This document shows positions 28,563-36,878 of a stretch of 64,000 nucleotides of DNA, in pieces. The DNA is taken from positions 1 to 64,000 of the forward strand of contig NZ_NESS01000004.1 of NCBI RefSeq assembly GCF_002128425.1, read 5' to 3'. The first letter of the stretch is position 1. The number at the start of each line of letters is the position of its first letter. The notes beneath the pieces were generated by a model. It was not told the DNA's origin. It saw only the letters and a list, made by a program, of their open reading frames with translations, and searched no databases. This stretch comes from Gottfriedia acidiceleris. GTDB lineage: Bacteria; Bacillota; Bacilli; Bacillales; Bacillaceae_G. Position numbers and translations under genes: made by a program.

Positions 28563-29270
28563 GTGAAAAAAGGACTACTGAAAATATGCGCAAGTATTCT
28601 AATTTTATTTCTTATCTTATTTGGATTGTATAAGCTAATGAATGCTAGATCTTTTCAGCTTTTTGGAGGATTAACAAACGAAGTACATACTAATCAAAAA
28701 GTAGTGGCTTTAACATTCGATGACGGTCCAACAAAAAATGTTGATGACATTCTTCCACTTTTGAATGAATACAATGCAAAGGCAACTTTCTTTTTAGTCG
28801 GTAATGAAATCGAAAAAAATCCTGAGGAAGCTAAAAAAATTGTGGCTGCCGGACATCAAGTTGGAAATCATACATACTCTCATAACAGAATGGTGCTTAA
28901 ATCACCTTCATATATCAAAAGTGAAATCGAAAAGACAGACAAGTTGATTCGAAAAGCAGGCTATAAAGGTGAAATTGACTTCCGTCCACCGAATGGAAAA
29001 AAATTATTCGGATTACCATATTACTTACATAAACATAATCGAGAAACGATTACATGGAATATCGAACCAGATACTTTTTACACAAGTCCTGAAGAAAAAT
29101 TAAATTATATAAAGAAAAATATAAAACCGGGTTCAATCATTTTAATTCATCCGATGTATGATGATACCGGTAAAGAATTAGAAACAATTAAAGAGATATT
29201 AGATTTATTAACAAAAGATGGATATAAGTTTGTCACAGTGAATGAACTTCAGAAATTAAAAGACAAGTAG
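28563..29270 (+). CDS. polysaccharide deacetylase (NodB domain), membrane-anchored
   Basis: 235 residues: an N-terminal membrane anchor (about 5-27), then a NodB domain. Motif 1 TFDDGP (about 51-56) holds the catalytic base and metal Asp, motif 2 HTYSHNRM supplies the metal His pair, motif 3 DFRPPNG, and motif 5 LIHPM the late His. It probably deacetylates peptidoglycan or another N-acetylglucosamine polymer outside the membrane. GTG start with a weak ribosome site. It stands alone and ends at a terminator. Confidence 0.9.
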   Translation: MKKGLLKICASILILFLILFGLYKLMNARSFQLFGGLTNEVHTNQKVVALTFDDGPTKNVDDILPLLNEYNAKATFFLVGNEIEKNPEEAKKIVAAGHQVGNHTYSHNRMVLKSPSYIKSEIEKTDKLIRKAGYKGEIDFRPPNGKKLFGLPYYLHKHNRETITWNIEPDTFYTSPEEKLNYIKKNIKPGSIILIHPMYDDTGKELETIKEILDLLTKDGYKFVTVNELQKLKDK

Positions 29271-29291
29271 CATTATGCAACTTGTCTTTTT
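29262..29291 (+). terminator. terminator of the deacetylase gene
   Basis: GACAAGT / ACTTGTC (29262-29268 with 29280-29286) followed by TTTTT; overlaps the stop codon. Confidence 0.8.
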
Positions 29292-29300
29292 AATTTCGCG

Positions 29301-29867
29301 TTAACTTTTTTCTTCAACTAAGTCTGATTTAATATAAGAATTAGTACTTAAACGATAGAGTAAAACCCCTATTGCCGTTCCAAAAGTATTTAATAACAAA
29401 TCATCAATATCACAAGATCTATAATTGTATCCTAAGAATAATCCAGTAATCCCTTGAGTTAATTCAATTACTAGACTCACAGAAAAACCAATTAAGATTG
29501 TTTTAAGTTTCATGATCTTTGGGAAGAGAATCGGCCATGCTAATCCAAATGGAATAAATAATAAAATATTTCCACCAAGTTGTTTTAAAGCAATTGTAAA
29601 TGAGCCATACTTTATTAAATCGATAACTCCTTTAAAAGGAACAAAATTATTTAAATAACCCAAGTTACCCTCTATCATGATTTTTATTAAATATTTTTGA
29701 TAAGGAAATGGAAACAAAGTTAGATCTACTAGGAATGTAAAGTAGATTCCAAAGATTATCCAATAGGAATATTTTTGTAAAGTAATATTACTCTTTAGGA
29801 ATCGATATCCAAAGAATAAAATGAAAAAAGCCATTATAAAAATACTAGGATATAAATAATTTAACAA
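29301..29867 (-). CDS. VanZ family membrane protein
   Basis: 188 residues with five hydrophobic helices and the VanZ pattern (LDLTLFPFPYQKYL, GNILLFIPFGLAWPILF, and RSCDIDDLLLNTFGTAIGVLLY near the C-terminus). VanZ-like proteins are linked to low-level teicoplanin resistance or envelope stress; most chromosomal copies have no known role. The frame opens at an ATG at 29891, but that codon precedes the ribosome site AAAGGAGG; TTG 29867 lies six bases after it and is taken as the start. Confidence 0.85.
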   Translation of the reverse strand: MLNYLYPSIFIMAFFILFFGYRFLKSNITLQKYSYWIIFGIYFTFLVDLTLFPFPYQKYLIKIMIEGNLGYLNNFVPFKGVIDLIKYGSFTIALKQLGGNILLFIPFGLAWPILFPKIMKLKTILIGFSVSLVIELTQGITGLFLGYNYRSCDIDDLLLNTFGTAIGVLLYRLSTNSYIKSDLVEEKS

Positions 29868-30126
29868 AGATTTCCTCCTTTCACCTTCCAAGGATTAAAT
29901 ACTACTCTTAAAATCTTTTTCCATTTTTAACCATTAACACTTTAATATTATATTAAAATCATTATTTTATATATATGAAAATATAATCATTCTTGAGTTC
30001 TTCGATTTTTTCACTAGAATATTTACTTCAAAAATGAAATGAATATAAAATCTGATGAATATAACTTGAAAAAAAATCCAAAATAATATTGGAACATTTT
30101 GAAAAAGTCTCAAAGGAGGCATCTAG

Positions 30127-30783
30127 ATGAAGAAACAATTACTTAAAATAACTACTCTTATATTATGTTTTGCACTAATTTTATCGCCATTAAAATCAAG
30201 TGCAGAGGAAATTCATACTCGAGTTCATGGAAATTGTGTAAGTAAATCCGCGTGTAAATTCCAAGGTGATATGAGAAAGCTTTGGATGGATCATACAATT
30301 TGGACAAGTAAGTATATTGTTAGCGCGGTTGCTGGATTACCAGATAAGGACAAAGTACTTACTCGACTTTTAAGAAATCAGCAAGATATTGGAAATGCAG
30401 TTAAACCTTATTATGGTGCTGCAGCAGGAGATCAGCTTGCTAAACTATTGACCGACCATATTGTACTGGCAGGTAAAATTATTGATGCTGCCAAAGTGAA
30501 TGATATGGCAACTCTAAAAACATTAAATGATCAATGGTTTAAAAATGCAGACGATATTGCTGCATTTTTAAGTAAAGCAAATCCAAATTGGACAAATCAA
30601 GCTTTAAAAAACTTACTTTATACACATTTAAAAATAATCACAAATGAAGTTGTAACAAGAATAAAAATGGATTGGGACGGGAATGTAAAAGCATTTGATG
30701 ATGGTCTTCACCACATAATCGTTCTAGCAGATGCACTGTCTTCAGGCATCATTAAGCAATTCCCAAATAAATTTAAATCTTAA
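30127..30783 (+). CDS. exported helical protein of unknown function
   Basis: 218 residues with a signal peptide (MKKQLLKI, hydrophobic 9-21, likely cleavage after SSA near residue 26). The mature part is mostly alpha-helical and has two cysteines (Cys37 and Cys43, in CVSKSAC) that could form a disulfide. Acidic and histidine-containing helices (MRKLWMDHTIWTSKYIV, LLTDHIVLAGKIIDAA, YTHLKIITNEVV, DGLHHIIVLAD) recur, with His spaced so that they could bind metal, as in a four-helix bundle. I do not recognise the family with certainty. Strong ribosome site AAAGGAGG. It stands alone. Confidence 0.8.
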   Translation: MKKQLLKITTLILCFALILSPLKSSAEEIHTRVHGNCVSKSACKFQGDMRKLWMDHTIWTSKYIVSAVAGLPDKDKVLTRLLRNQQDIGNAVKPYYGAAAGDQLAKLLTDHIVLAGKIIDAAKVNDMATLKTLNDQWFKNADDIAAFLSKANPNWTNQALKNLLYTHLKIITNEVVTRIKMDWDGNVKAFDDGLHHIIVLADALSSGIIKQFPNKFKS

Positions 30784-30813
30784 ACAAACGTTTGATTTAT
30801 GAATTTAACAAAA

Positions 30814-30850
30814 AAGATGAATTTAGCTCTTACTAAATTCATCTTTTTTT
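30814..30850. terminator. bidirectional terminator
   Basis: Stem AAGATGAATTTAG / CTAAATTCATCTT (30814-30826 with 30833-30845), T tract on the plus side and A tract on the other. Shared by the convergent genes 30127-30783 and 30854-31642. Confidence 0.9.
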
Positions 30851-30853
30851 TGC

Positions 30854-31642
30854 TTATTTTAAATCATGCAATCTTTCCATAATCCGTCTTTTTTTATAGA
30901 GCATTCTTCCAGCTTCGCCAACGTCCTCTATTGATTGTTTATTAACATATGCACCAAATATTAAACCAGCAATCGGAACCATTTGGAACAGCTTCTTCCA
31001 GCCCATGTTGTCACGGTATGTATAGAATACTTCTCTCCAACCTTCAATTTGAGAAAAGGCTTTTTTTCCTTCGATATTTGTTAACTCTTCTAATATCGCC
31101 TTTTTACCAACTATATCAGCCGAGGTAAATTGTAAGCATTTAATAATGAAAACTCTCTCCATTTGATCATTCGGATCATATCCATAAGAAATCGCTATTT
31201 CTTGAAGCGTCTTTAATGTCAGTCCTAATAAAATTGGAATATCTATCGCAATCGTAAACATTCCACCAATACCTGTCGTTGCTCCTTGAACCTTTGCAAA
31301 TTGTTTACGACTAGCAATAAAACTATTCGAAACAAGATCCATTTGTTCAAGACTAAGTTGATTGACCATTTCCACTTCGGTTAATTCTTGAATAGAAAGC
31401 TCCTTACTCATCCTAGATAAAGTTGCCGGAACACTAACTAAATATTGACCACCAGCATTCACATATTTTGATAGTTCATCTAAAATAACTCCGATCTTAT
31501 CGTGAATAAACTTCGGTGTAATTTTATCCAAGAGCATAAATGGAATCCTACCGATTTTCTCCCAAAAAAATACGCTTTTTTGGTCTTTTTCCCATTTTTC
31601 AATTTCATTAAGCTGCGTTATTAGATACTCTTTCGTTTCCAT
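30854..31642 (-). CDS. EcsC family protein
   Basis: 262 residues matching the EcsC family: KWEKDQKSVFFWEKIGR, the GATTGIGGMFTIAIDIPILLGLTLKTLQEIAISYGYD core (about 135-170), and MVPIAGLIFGAYVNKQSIEDVGEAGRMLYKKRR near the end. EcsC-like proteins accompany ABC systems in some bacteria but the biochemical role is unknown. A frame reaching 31756 includes an unlikely N-terminal helix; ATG 31642 has AGGAGTG before it. The ORF upstream end lies beside a MITE-like element. Confidence 0.88.
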   Translation of the reverse strand: METKEYLITQLNEIEKWEKDQKSVFFWEKIGRIPFMLLDKITPKFIHDKIGVILDELSKYVNAGGQYLVSVPATLSRMSKELSIQELTEVEMVNQLSLEQMDLVSNSFIASRKQFAKVQGATTGIGGMFTIAIDIPILLGLTLKTLQEIAISYGYDPNDQMERVFIIKCLQFTSADIVGKKAILEELTNIEGKKAFSQIEGWREVFYTYRDNMGWKKLFQMVPIAGLIFGAYVNKQSIEDVGEAGRMLYKKRRIMERLHDLK

Positions 31643-31724
31643 AAACACTCCTAAAATTTTTAATCTAAACATAGTGCCTACTAAAACTATAATGCCTTTT
31701 GTAAAAAAAACCAAAAATAAAAAA

Positions 31725-32111
31725 GGAGCTATCTCATAAGTCAGGTTAACAAACAAATTAGCGCCTCCATATTTTTTTAGATAATTAGCAGATTTTTATT
31801 TTATATATAAAGAATTTTTCCTTTTTAACCTTCTCGTGAATCCTCTAATAAGTTAGCAAATTTCATACTTTTGCTTTTTACTTACTCATGAACCCCTTAT
31901 GAGTTACCATATTTCATATTTTTCCTTTTTTACTTACTCATGAACCCCTCATGAGTTACTATATTACATATTCCTGCTTTTTTCCTTACTCATAACCCCT
32001 CTATTAGTTACTATATTTCATCTTCCTACTTTTTTAATTACTCATTTTCCATTTATGAATTTCATCTTCTTGCTTTATAAAAACAAGGGATCCCATAAAA
32101 AGTGGGACCCC
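31725..32111. mobile_element. MITE-like element, long copy
   Basis: The left end carries TCTCATAAGTCAGGTTAAC (31732-31750), identical to 39728-39746. The right end TTATAAAAACAAGGGATCCC and the following AAAAAGTGGGACCCC match the right end of the element at 39721-39837. It encodes no protein; its middle is filled by tandem 52-bp repeats. The pairing of shared ends with different middles suggests a non-mobile derivative of one element family. Confidence 0.55.
31821..32080. repeat. five imperfect tandem repeats of about 52 bp
   Basis: Units begin near 31821, 31874, 31925, 31977 and 32029, spaced 51-53 bases. The consensus is C-T-rich, then TTACTCATGAACCCCTTATGAGTTA, then ATATTTCATATT. The best units hold an inverted repeat (ACTCATGA-N-TCATGAGT) around ACCCC; the first and last units are degenerate. 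No coding potential on either strand. Confidence 0.8.
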
Positions 32112-32140
32112 TATTCTAAGTTTTAATATGTTCTTACTAC

Positions 32141-33025
32141 TCAACCTAAAAATCTTATCTTTTCAGGATTTCGAACCATGTAAATACTTCGATAACGATT
32201 TCCTTCTATTTCAAAACAAATTACGGTTGGCTCTTCGTCTTCACTTTTAATAATTAAACCAATTTGATTATTGATCAAAGCAATTTCGATTTCGGAAGGA
32301 GATTTTATTTTCTTCCTTACCCCAGCAAGGAATGCAACAACATTTTTCTGTAGATTGATTGGACGTAGCGCAGCCTTCGTTTTACCACCGGCGTCAGTAA
32401 TTAGTACGATATCTTCAGTTAAAAGTGATATTAGCATATCTAAATTACCTGTTTCTGCAGCTTCAATAAATCGTTTTGCAATAGTTAGCTCTTGATTTAG
32501 ATTTCGTTTTTCAGCTACATCCTTACTTTGGATTTTGCGTTTAAGCCTACTGAATATTTTCCGGCAATTTAATTCAGTTTTATTTAAAATATTTGCGATT
32601 GTACGGAAGTCAAACTCAAAGGCTTCTCGTAACACAAATACTGCTCTTTCAGTTGGATTTAACTGTTCTAGTAAAACTAAAAATGCGTAGGTTATCATTT
32701 CATCTAAAATCATCTTCTCCATCGGTCCATCATGTAAAACTTCAGGTAAGTTTTGAATAATCGGTTCAGGAAGCCACGGTCCTATATAGACTTCCCGTTT
32801 ATTTTTTGAGGATTTTAATAGATCCAAGCAACGATTTGTCATAATTTTACATAGAAATGCTTTTATATTATTCGGCTCTTCTTTTACGGTGGATTGATTC
32901 ATCTTTTGAACTGTGAGAAAAGTATCCTGTACTAAATCCTCCGAATCCTCAACCGATCCTAACATACTATATCCAATTGAAAATAATAGTGGTTTATATT
33001 GAGAATATAAATCATCTACTTCCAT
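32141..33025 (-). CDS. ECF41-family sigma factor with SnoaL-like C-terminal domain
   Basis: 294 residues: sigma2 (about 6-75, with SVEDSEDLVQDTFLTVQK), sigma4 (about 105-165, RTIANILNKTELNCRKIFSRLKRK) and a C-terminal SnoaL/NTF2-like domain (about 180-290), the fused regulatory domain of the ECF41 group. The linker motif YIGPWLPEPI and the DAGGK motif of the group are both present. It lies 20 bases after an FAD oxidoreductase gene, the usual ECF41 partner type. The ECF41 promoter TGTCACA-N16-CGTC lies upstream of that gene, so the sigma factor probably drives its own operon. Confidence 0.9.
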   Translation of the reverse strand: MEVDDLYSQYKPLLFSIGYSMLGSVEDSEDLVQDTFLTVQKMNQSTVKEEPNNIKAFLCKIMTNRCLDLLKSSKNKREVYIGPWLPEPIIQNLPEVLHDGPMEKMILDEMITYAFLVLLEQLNPTERAVFVLREAFEFDFRTIANILNKTELNCRKIFSRLKRKIQSKDVAEKRNLNQELTIAKRFIEAAETGNLDMLISLLTEDIVLITDAGGKTKAALRPINLQKNVVAFLAGVRKKIKSPSEIEIALINNQIGLIIKSEDEEPTVICFEIEGNRYRSIYMVRNPEKIRFLG

Positions 33026-33045
33026 GAAGTATCTTCTCCTCTATT

Positions 33046-34347
33046 TTAAATTAGTTGAAGTTCAAGCTTTTCATTTACTAATTTAGTAGCATTTTTTGCA
33101 CTCGTTAGTGATGCATTCAATAAAAGTTCTGTTTTCCCTACCCAATCTCCTGCAACATAAATGCCCTCTATGCCTACTTCATTATTTGATAAATTGTTGT
33201 CTAATTTATTAAATGGCTTTTTTATATCGTTAGAAACAACAAGCTTTGGAAGATAACGACGTGAAATCACATAGTCTCTCCAACCTGGTTGAAGTAAATC
33301 AAGTAAACCTTCTAGTTCTTCCTCATCTTTTGCTGAATCTGTTTCATTGACCGAGTTTAAATATTTCATTATATGAACTACAATTTCGCCCTCGTTATTC
33401 GATAATTTAGCTACTGCAGAATGATTTGAAAAATACCATGGTTCATCTACACCTACAGCAAAATTGAGTTTTGGATTTGGTAAACTATTCATCACAAGGT
33501 CAAGGCAGGCAGCTTTTACTGGAATCATTTGATTACATTTTTGTAAAAATGAATCTGCGATTGGCTCATCTATTAACTTAACTAAATCAATTGGGTTAAT
33601 TGTTGATAACAAACAGCAAGTGTTGATCCTAGTATCGTTTTTCAAGACTAGATTAATATTTGGATAAGAGCCCGTAATTTTAGACACTATTGTATTATTT
33701 TGAATCGTAACACCAAGTTGATTCGCCTTTTTAACTAGGTCATTAACAATTGATTGCCATCCTTCGTTTATATACATTACTTTTGCACTACGAAGCTGAC
33801 CAATTGCTACTCCAGCACTTATCATTTCTGAATTACTTGTAAAGGTAGTTACCCGTATAAAGGCTAAAATTAAATTCTTTACACGACGACTTGTTATTTT
33901 ACTATTTAAATATTCTTCTAAACTAATATGATTGATTGCATCCAAATCCATTTTACGAATATGTCGGTAAAAACGTATAAATTCCATTTTTTCTTTCCAT
34001 TTTAAATGATTACCTAAAAATAAATTAAATGCCTCGACTACTTTCATTTGATTAGATTGATCTCCAAGAATAAATGCACCACTCAATTTTGGAAACTTGC
34101 CAGAAACATTAACACCTACTTCATTTAAAATATCGATACAGTTTGTATATAATGCGTGTGCTCCAAGATTTAAATGTGCATCTCCAATTGAATTAGAAAT
34201 ACCTCTCCCACCTAATTTAGATGCTTTATCCAATAAAAGTACTTTTTTACCTGATTGAGCTAAATAGATTGATGCAGTTAATCCAGCAATGCCACCACCT
34301 AATACAGTAACATCCCATTTTTGACCATCTATTTGATTTAAATTCAT
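33046..34347 (-). CDS. FAD-dependent oxidoreductase, phytoene-desaturase-like
   Basis: 433 residues with a Rossmann FAD motif VLGGGIAGLTASIYLAQSG near residue 15 and a second GRG region (KASKLGGRGIS), a pattern of amine oxidase / phytoene desaturase flavoproteins. The C-terminal GIYVAGDWVG binds FAD. The substrate is unknown. The first gene of a two-gene operon with the ECF41 sigma factor. ECF41 sigma factors often control carboxymuconolactone decarboxylases or oxidoreductases, so this is the likely target. Confidence 0.88.
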   Translation of the reverse strand: MNLNQIDGQKWDVTVLGGGIAGLTASIYLAQSGKKVLLLDKASKLGGRGISNSIGDAHLNLGAHALYTNCIDILNEVGVNVSGKFPKLSGAFILGDQSNQMKVVEAFNLFLGNHLKWKEKMEFIRFYRHIRKMDLDAINHISLEEYLNSKITSRRVKNLILAFIRVTTFTSNSEMISAGVAIGQLRSAKVMYINEGWQSIVNDLVKKANQLGVTIQNNTIVSKITGSYPNINLVLKNDTRINTCCLLSTINPIDLVKLIDEPIADSFLQKCNQMIPVKAACLDLVMNSLPNPKLNFAVGVDEPWYFSNHSAVAKLSNNEGEIVVHIMKYLNSVNETDSAKDEEELEGLLDLLQPGWRDYVISRRYLPKLVVSNDIKKPFNKLDNNLSNNEVGIEGIYVAGDWVGKTELLLNASLTSAKNATKLVNEKLELQLI

Positions 34348-34383
34348 AAATTATCTCTCCCTTTCGTTTTCTTCACTAATTAA

Positions 34384-34410
34384 GACGAATGAATCTCAAA
34401 AAATGTGACA
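34384..34410 (-). promoter_or_regulatory. ECF41-type promoter
   Basis: On the minus strand TGTCACA (34404-34410), 16-base spacer, CGTC (34384-34387), an exact match to the ECF41 consensus known from B. licheniformis and Rhodobacter. It lies 37 bases before the oxidoreductase start. Confidence 0.85.
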
Positions 34411-34530
34411 TAAAGTAGAGCAGGACAAAGACAAATATTAGAAATGATGAAAATAATTTTTTATTTAGGCTTCGACAGGCTTTTCTTCACTTACAACGAA
34501 TAGTCAATTGCATCAAAACATAAAATTACT

Positions 34531-34568
34531 TTGACAGATAGAGTAATTATTGTTAACATTACTCTATC
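34531..34568 (+). promoter_or_regulatory. padR promoter and operator
   Basis: SigA promoter TTGACA (34531-34536), 17-base spacer, TAACAT (34554-34559). The inverted repeat GATAGAGTAAT-N10-ATTACTCTATC (34537-34547 with 34558-34568) covers spacer, -10 and start site, a probable PadR operator. Confidence 0.82.
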
Positions 34569-34598
34569 AGGTAGAATAATAATATAGTAGGTGGATTT

Positions 34599-34928
34599 AT
34601 GGTTAGAAGTGACATCATACGGGGACATCTTGACTCGATCATATTAAAACTAATTTCTGAGAAAGACCGCTATGGATATGAGATCTCTCAAGAAATTGGG
34701 TTACGGACAGACAATCGGTTTCAAATTAAAGAAGCAACACTATATGCTGTTTTTCAACGCTTAGAAAAAAAGGAACTAGTGGAAGCATATTTTGGTGATA
34801 TTACGCATGGTGGAAAAAGAAAATATTACAAAATTACTTCATTAGGAAAAGCATATTTAAGTGAATTAGTAAAAGAATGGCAGGAAGTAAAAGAAATTAT
34901 TGATCTATTCATGGAGGAGTTACAATGA
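34599..34928 (+). CDS. PadR-family transcriptional regulator
   Basis: 109 residues, the PadR winged helix: LDSIILKLISEKDRYGYEIS (about 11-30), KEATLYAVFQRLEKKELVEAYFG and KYYKITSLGKAYLSEL, then a dimerisation helix. Ribosome site AGGTGG. It overlaps the next gene by four bases, so it is coupled to a HAAS-domain membrane protein, a standard PadR target. An inverted repeat over its own promoter points to autorepression. The inducing signal is unknown. Confidence 0.95.
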   Translation: MVRSDIIRGHLDSIILKLISEKDRYGYEISQEIGLRTDNRFQIKEATLYAVFQRLEKKELVEAYFGDITHGGKRKYYKITSLGKAYLSELVKEWQEVKEIIDLFMEELQ

Positions 34929-35329
34929 AAAAAATTAGAAACCATATTGAAGAACTATTTAAGGATGTTCCTAAGATAGAGCAAACAGAAATAGTTAAAC
35001 AGGAGATCATTCAGAACTTAGAAGAAAAAGTCATGTTTTTAATGGAAAATGGTAAGGAAGAAGAAGATGCTATAAACAAAGCAATCGTAGATTTTGGTGA
35101 CATTGAGGAGTTAAAGAAAGAACTTGGTGTTAAAAAACCTGATAGCAAAAAAGCAAATTTCGCAAAGCTAAATTTATCCTATTCAATTTGGGGCAGTGGC
35201 TTACTAATCGCTTTCTTCTTATTTATTAATTTTTACTATACTCCAAAGACTATTTGGTTTGTGTACCCAACGTTTGGTCTATTATGGTGGCCTCTTTCAA
35301 TGTATTTCTACTGGCAACGTAAAAAGTGA
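34925..35329 (+). CDS. HAAS-domain (permease prefix domain) membrane protein
   Basis: 134 residues: a soluble helical N-terminal HAAS-like domain (about 1-75: EELFKDVPKIEQTEIVKQEIIQNLEEKV and AINKAIVDFGDIEELKKEL), then one 2TM unit whose sequence GLLIAFFLFINFYYTPKTIWFVYPTFGLLWWPLSMYFY matches the repeats in the following gene. HAAS domains partner with PadR regulators and permeases. Overlap of four bases with padR and 11 bases before the next gene. Function unknown. Confidence 0.88.
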   Translation: MKKIRNHIEELFKDVPKIEQTEIVKQEIIQNLEEKVMFLMENGKEEEDAINKAIVDFGDIEELKKELGVKKPDSKKANFAKLNLSYSIWGSGLLIAFFLFINFYYTPKTIWFVYPTFGLLWWPLSMYFYWQRKK

Positions 35330-35340
35330 GGTGAAAAACA

Positions 35341-35973
35341 GTGAAAAATTATATCGGTTTTGCAACTGCAGGCTGTATTATGACGATGATTTTTTTTATG
35401 CTTGTTAATTTTATTACATCTCCTAGCACAATTTGGTTCATTTACCCATGTTTTTTCATTTTATTTTGGCCAATTAGTTTATATTTCATTGGAAAAAGAT
35501 CGATGAAGCAATTCTCACTCTTTAGTAGCATTATACTTCTAGCTTTCTTGTTAACGGAGAACTTAATTCACTCACCAGATTATCTTTGGTTTTTCTATGC
35601 AGCTTTTCCAATTATTAGCTGGCCAATCCTCATGCATTTAGGTAAAAGAGCTAGAACATTATCGATTGCTCTCCTTGGTAGTATTATTACGATCGCATAC
35701 TATGGCTTTTTAAATTTGATTGCTTCCCCAGAGTATCCCTGGGTCATTTATCCAGCATTTGCAATTATTTGGTGGCCATTAGCAATTTATCATGCGAAAA
35801 GAAAATCGTTTGTAACATTTTCATTTACAGCTAGCATATTAATTAGTATTTTCTTTATCATTGTAAATGTCATTTCATCCCCAGATACAATTTGGGCAGT
35901 ATATCCAATTTTTGCAGTCATTTGGTGGCCTTTAAGTATGTATTTTTATAGTTATAAAAAGAAACAAATATAG
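35341..35973 (+). CDS. membrane protein made of four 2TM repeats
   Basis: 210 residues, eight hydrophobic segments arranged as four repeats of about 45-50 residues. Each ends in a SP-x-x-x-W-x-x-Y-x-x-F-x-I-x-W-P pattern (for example SPSTIWFIYPCFFILFWPIS, SPDYLWFFYAAFPIISWPIL, SPEYPWVIYPAFAIIWWPLA, SPDTIWAVYPIFAVIWWPLS). The fifth copy is the 2TM unit of the preceding gene. GTG start at 35341 with GAGGTGA upstream. No enzymatic residues. A channel, sensor or scaffold is possible; nothing supports one over another. Confidence 0.85.
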   Translation: MKNYIGFATAGCIMTMIFFMLVNFITSPSTIWFIYPCFFILFWPISLYFIGKRSMKQFSLFSSIILLAFLLTENLIHSPDYLWFFYAAFPIISWPILMHLGKRARTLSIALLGSIITIAYYGFLNLIASPEYPWVIYPAFAIIWWPLAIYHAKRKSFVTFSFTASILISIFFIIVNVISSPDTIWAVYPIFAVIWWPLSMYFYSYKKKQI

Positions 35974-36001
35974 ATAATAATTATACGTTTATTAGCTAAA
36001 T

Positions 36002-36035
36002 GGACTTCAATTTACGGGGTCCTTTTTATTTTTTT
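36002..36035 (+). terminator. terminator of the padR operon
   Basis: GGACTTC / GGGGTCC (36002-36008 with 36016-36022, with G-T pairs) followed by TTTTTATTTTTTT. Confidence 0.75.
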
Positions 36036-36047
36036 AAAGAGTAAAAG

Positions 36048-36072
36048 CGATTCTCTTTTAAAGAATCGCTCC
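36048..36072 (-). terminator. hairpin downstream of the NmrA-like gene
   Basis: Perfect AGCGATTCT / AGAATCGCT (36048-36056 with 36064-36072); on the minus strand followed by TTTTACTCTTTAAAAAAA. Probable terminator of the 36115-37307 unit. Confidence 0.6.
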
Positions 36073-36114
36073 AGAGTGTATACATTGATTGATTATAAGA
36101 CTGTCTATAAAATC

Positions 36115-36756
36115 TTATTCTGCTTCAGAAACTAATGTAAAACGTTCATTTAAATGCTGAGGATTTTCAACCTCGTCTAGTAATGCAATGGCATAGTCAG
36201 CATAACTTACGTAGCTGTTACCTTTTTTATTAACAATAAAATTGTCTTTTCCTTTTTGATAAGTTCCAGTTCGTTTACCGTTCGGATCAAAAAATGCCGC
36301 TGGACTAATAAACGTCCAATTAATATCAGTTGCTTTTTGTAAATCATAAAGACCTTTTGTCATATTTGAAGCAGTAGCAAAATATTCTTTCGGAAATTCA
36401 GGAGTGTCAACTAATTGAATCTTTTTTTCTTCATCAACATACAAGCTTCCTGCACCACCCACTACGACTAGTCTAGTGTCTTTAGCACCTTTTAAAGCAT
36501 TAATTAAGACATTCCCAGCTTCAATATAAAGATGCTCTTGACCATCAGCTGCTTTAAATGCATTGACTACAACATCAAATTGCTTTATGTCATTTGAATT
36601 TAAATCAAATAAATCCTTCTCCAATACTGATACTGTTTTATTTGTTAATTTAGAAGAATTTCTCACGATTGCTGTTACCTCATGCCCTCTGTCCACTGCT
36701 TCTTTTAAAATAAGGCTCCCTGCTTTTCCTGTTGCTCCAATAATACCAATTTTCAT
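36115..36756 (-). CDS. ywnB: NAD(P)-dependent oxidoreductase, NmrA/YwnB-like
   Basis: 213 residues with an atypical short-chain dehydrogenase fold: GIIGATGKAGSLI nucleotide-binding loop at about 4-16 and VVVGGAGSLY near 96-105. There is no intact YxxxK catalytic pair in the usual place, as in NmrA-like regulatory reductases. It is the gene below an Rrf2-family regulator, as in the B. subtilis ywnA-ywnB pair, but a hairpin with TTTTATATTTTTT lies between the two here. Its substrate is unknown. Confidence 0.85.
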   Translation of the reverse strand: MKIGIIGATGKAGSLILKEAVDRGHEVTAIVRNSSKLTNKTVSVLEKDLFDLNSNDIKQFDVVVNAFKAADGQEHLYIEAGNVLINALKGAKDTRLVVVGGAGSLYVDEEKKIQLVDTPEFPKEYFATASNMTKGLYDLQKATDINWTFISPAAFFDPNGKRTGTYQKGKDNFIVNKKGNSYVSYADYAIALLDEVENPQHLNERFTLVSEAE

Positions 36757-36830
36757 CTTTTCTTCCTCCTAAATTTTTTTGAATGTATCGTATAACTAAA
36801 GTAGTTACAACTAATTTGAAAAAATATAAA

Positions 36831-36854
36831 AGATGTAACAAAAACAGTTACATC
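36831..36854 (-). terminator. hairpin between the Rrf2 and YwnB-like genes
   Basis: GATGTAAC / GTTACATC (36831-36838 with 36847-36854) followed on the minus strand by TTTTATATTTTTT. The arms contain the same GTTACA/TGTAAC words as the operator at 37324-37342, so it could be an operator instead of, or as well as, a terminator. Confidence 0.55.
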
Positions 36855-36878
36855 GCTTACAAAAAAAATTGAATGATA

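Noticed and set aside
31821-32080. Regular repeats as a CRISPR array
   Set aside because: The units are imperfect over their whole length and contiguous; there are no unique spacers of constant length and no cas genes.
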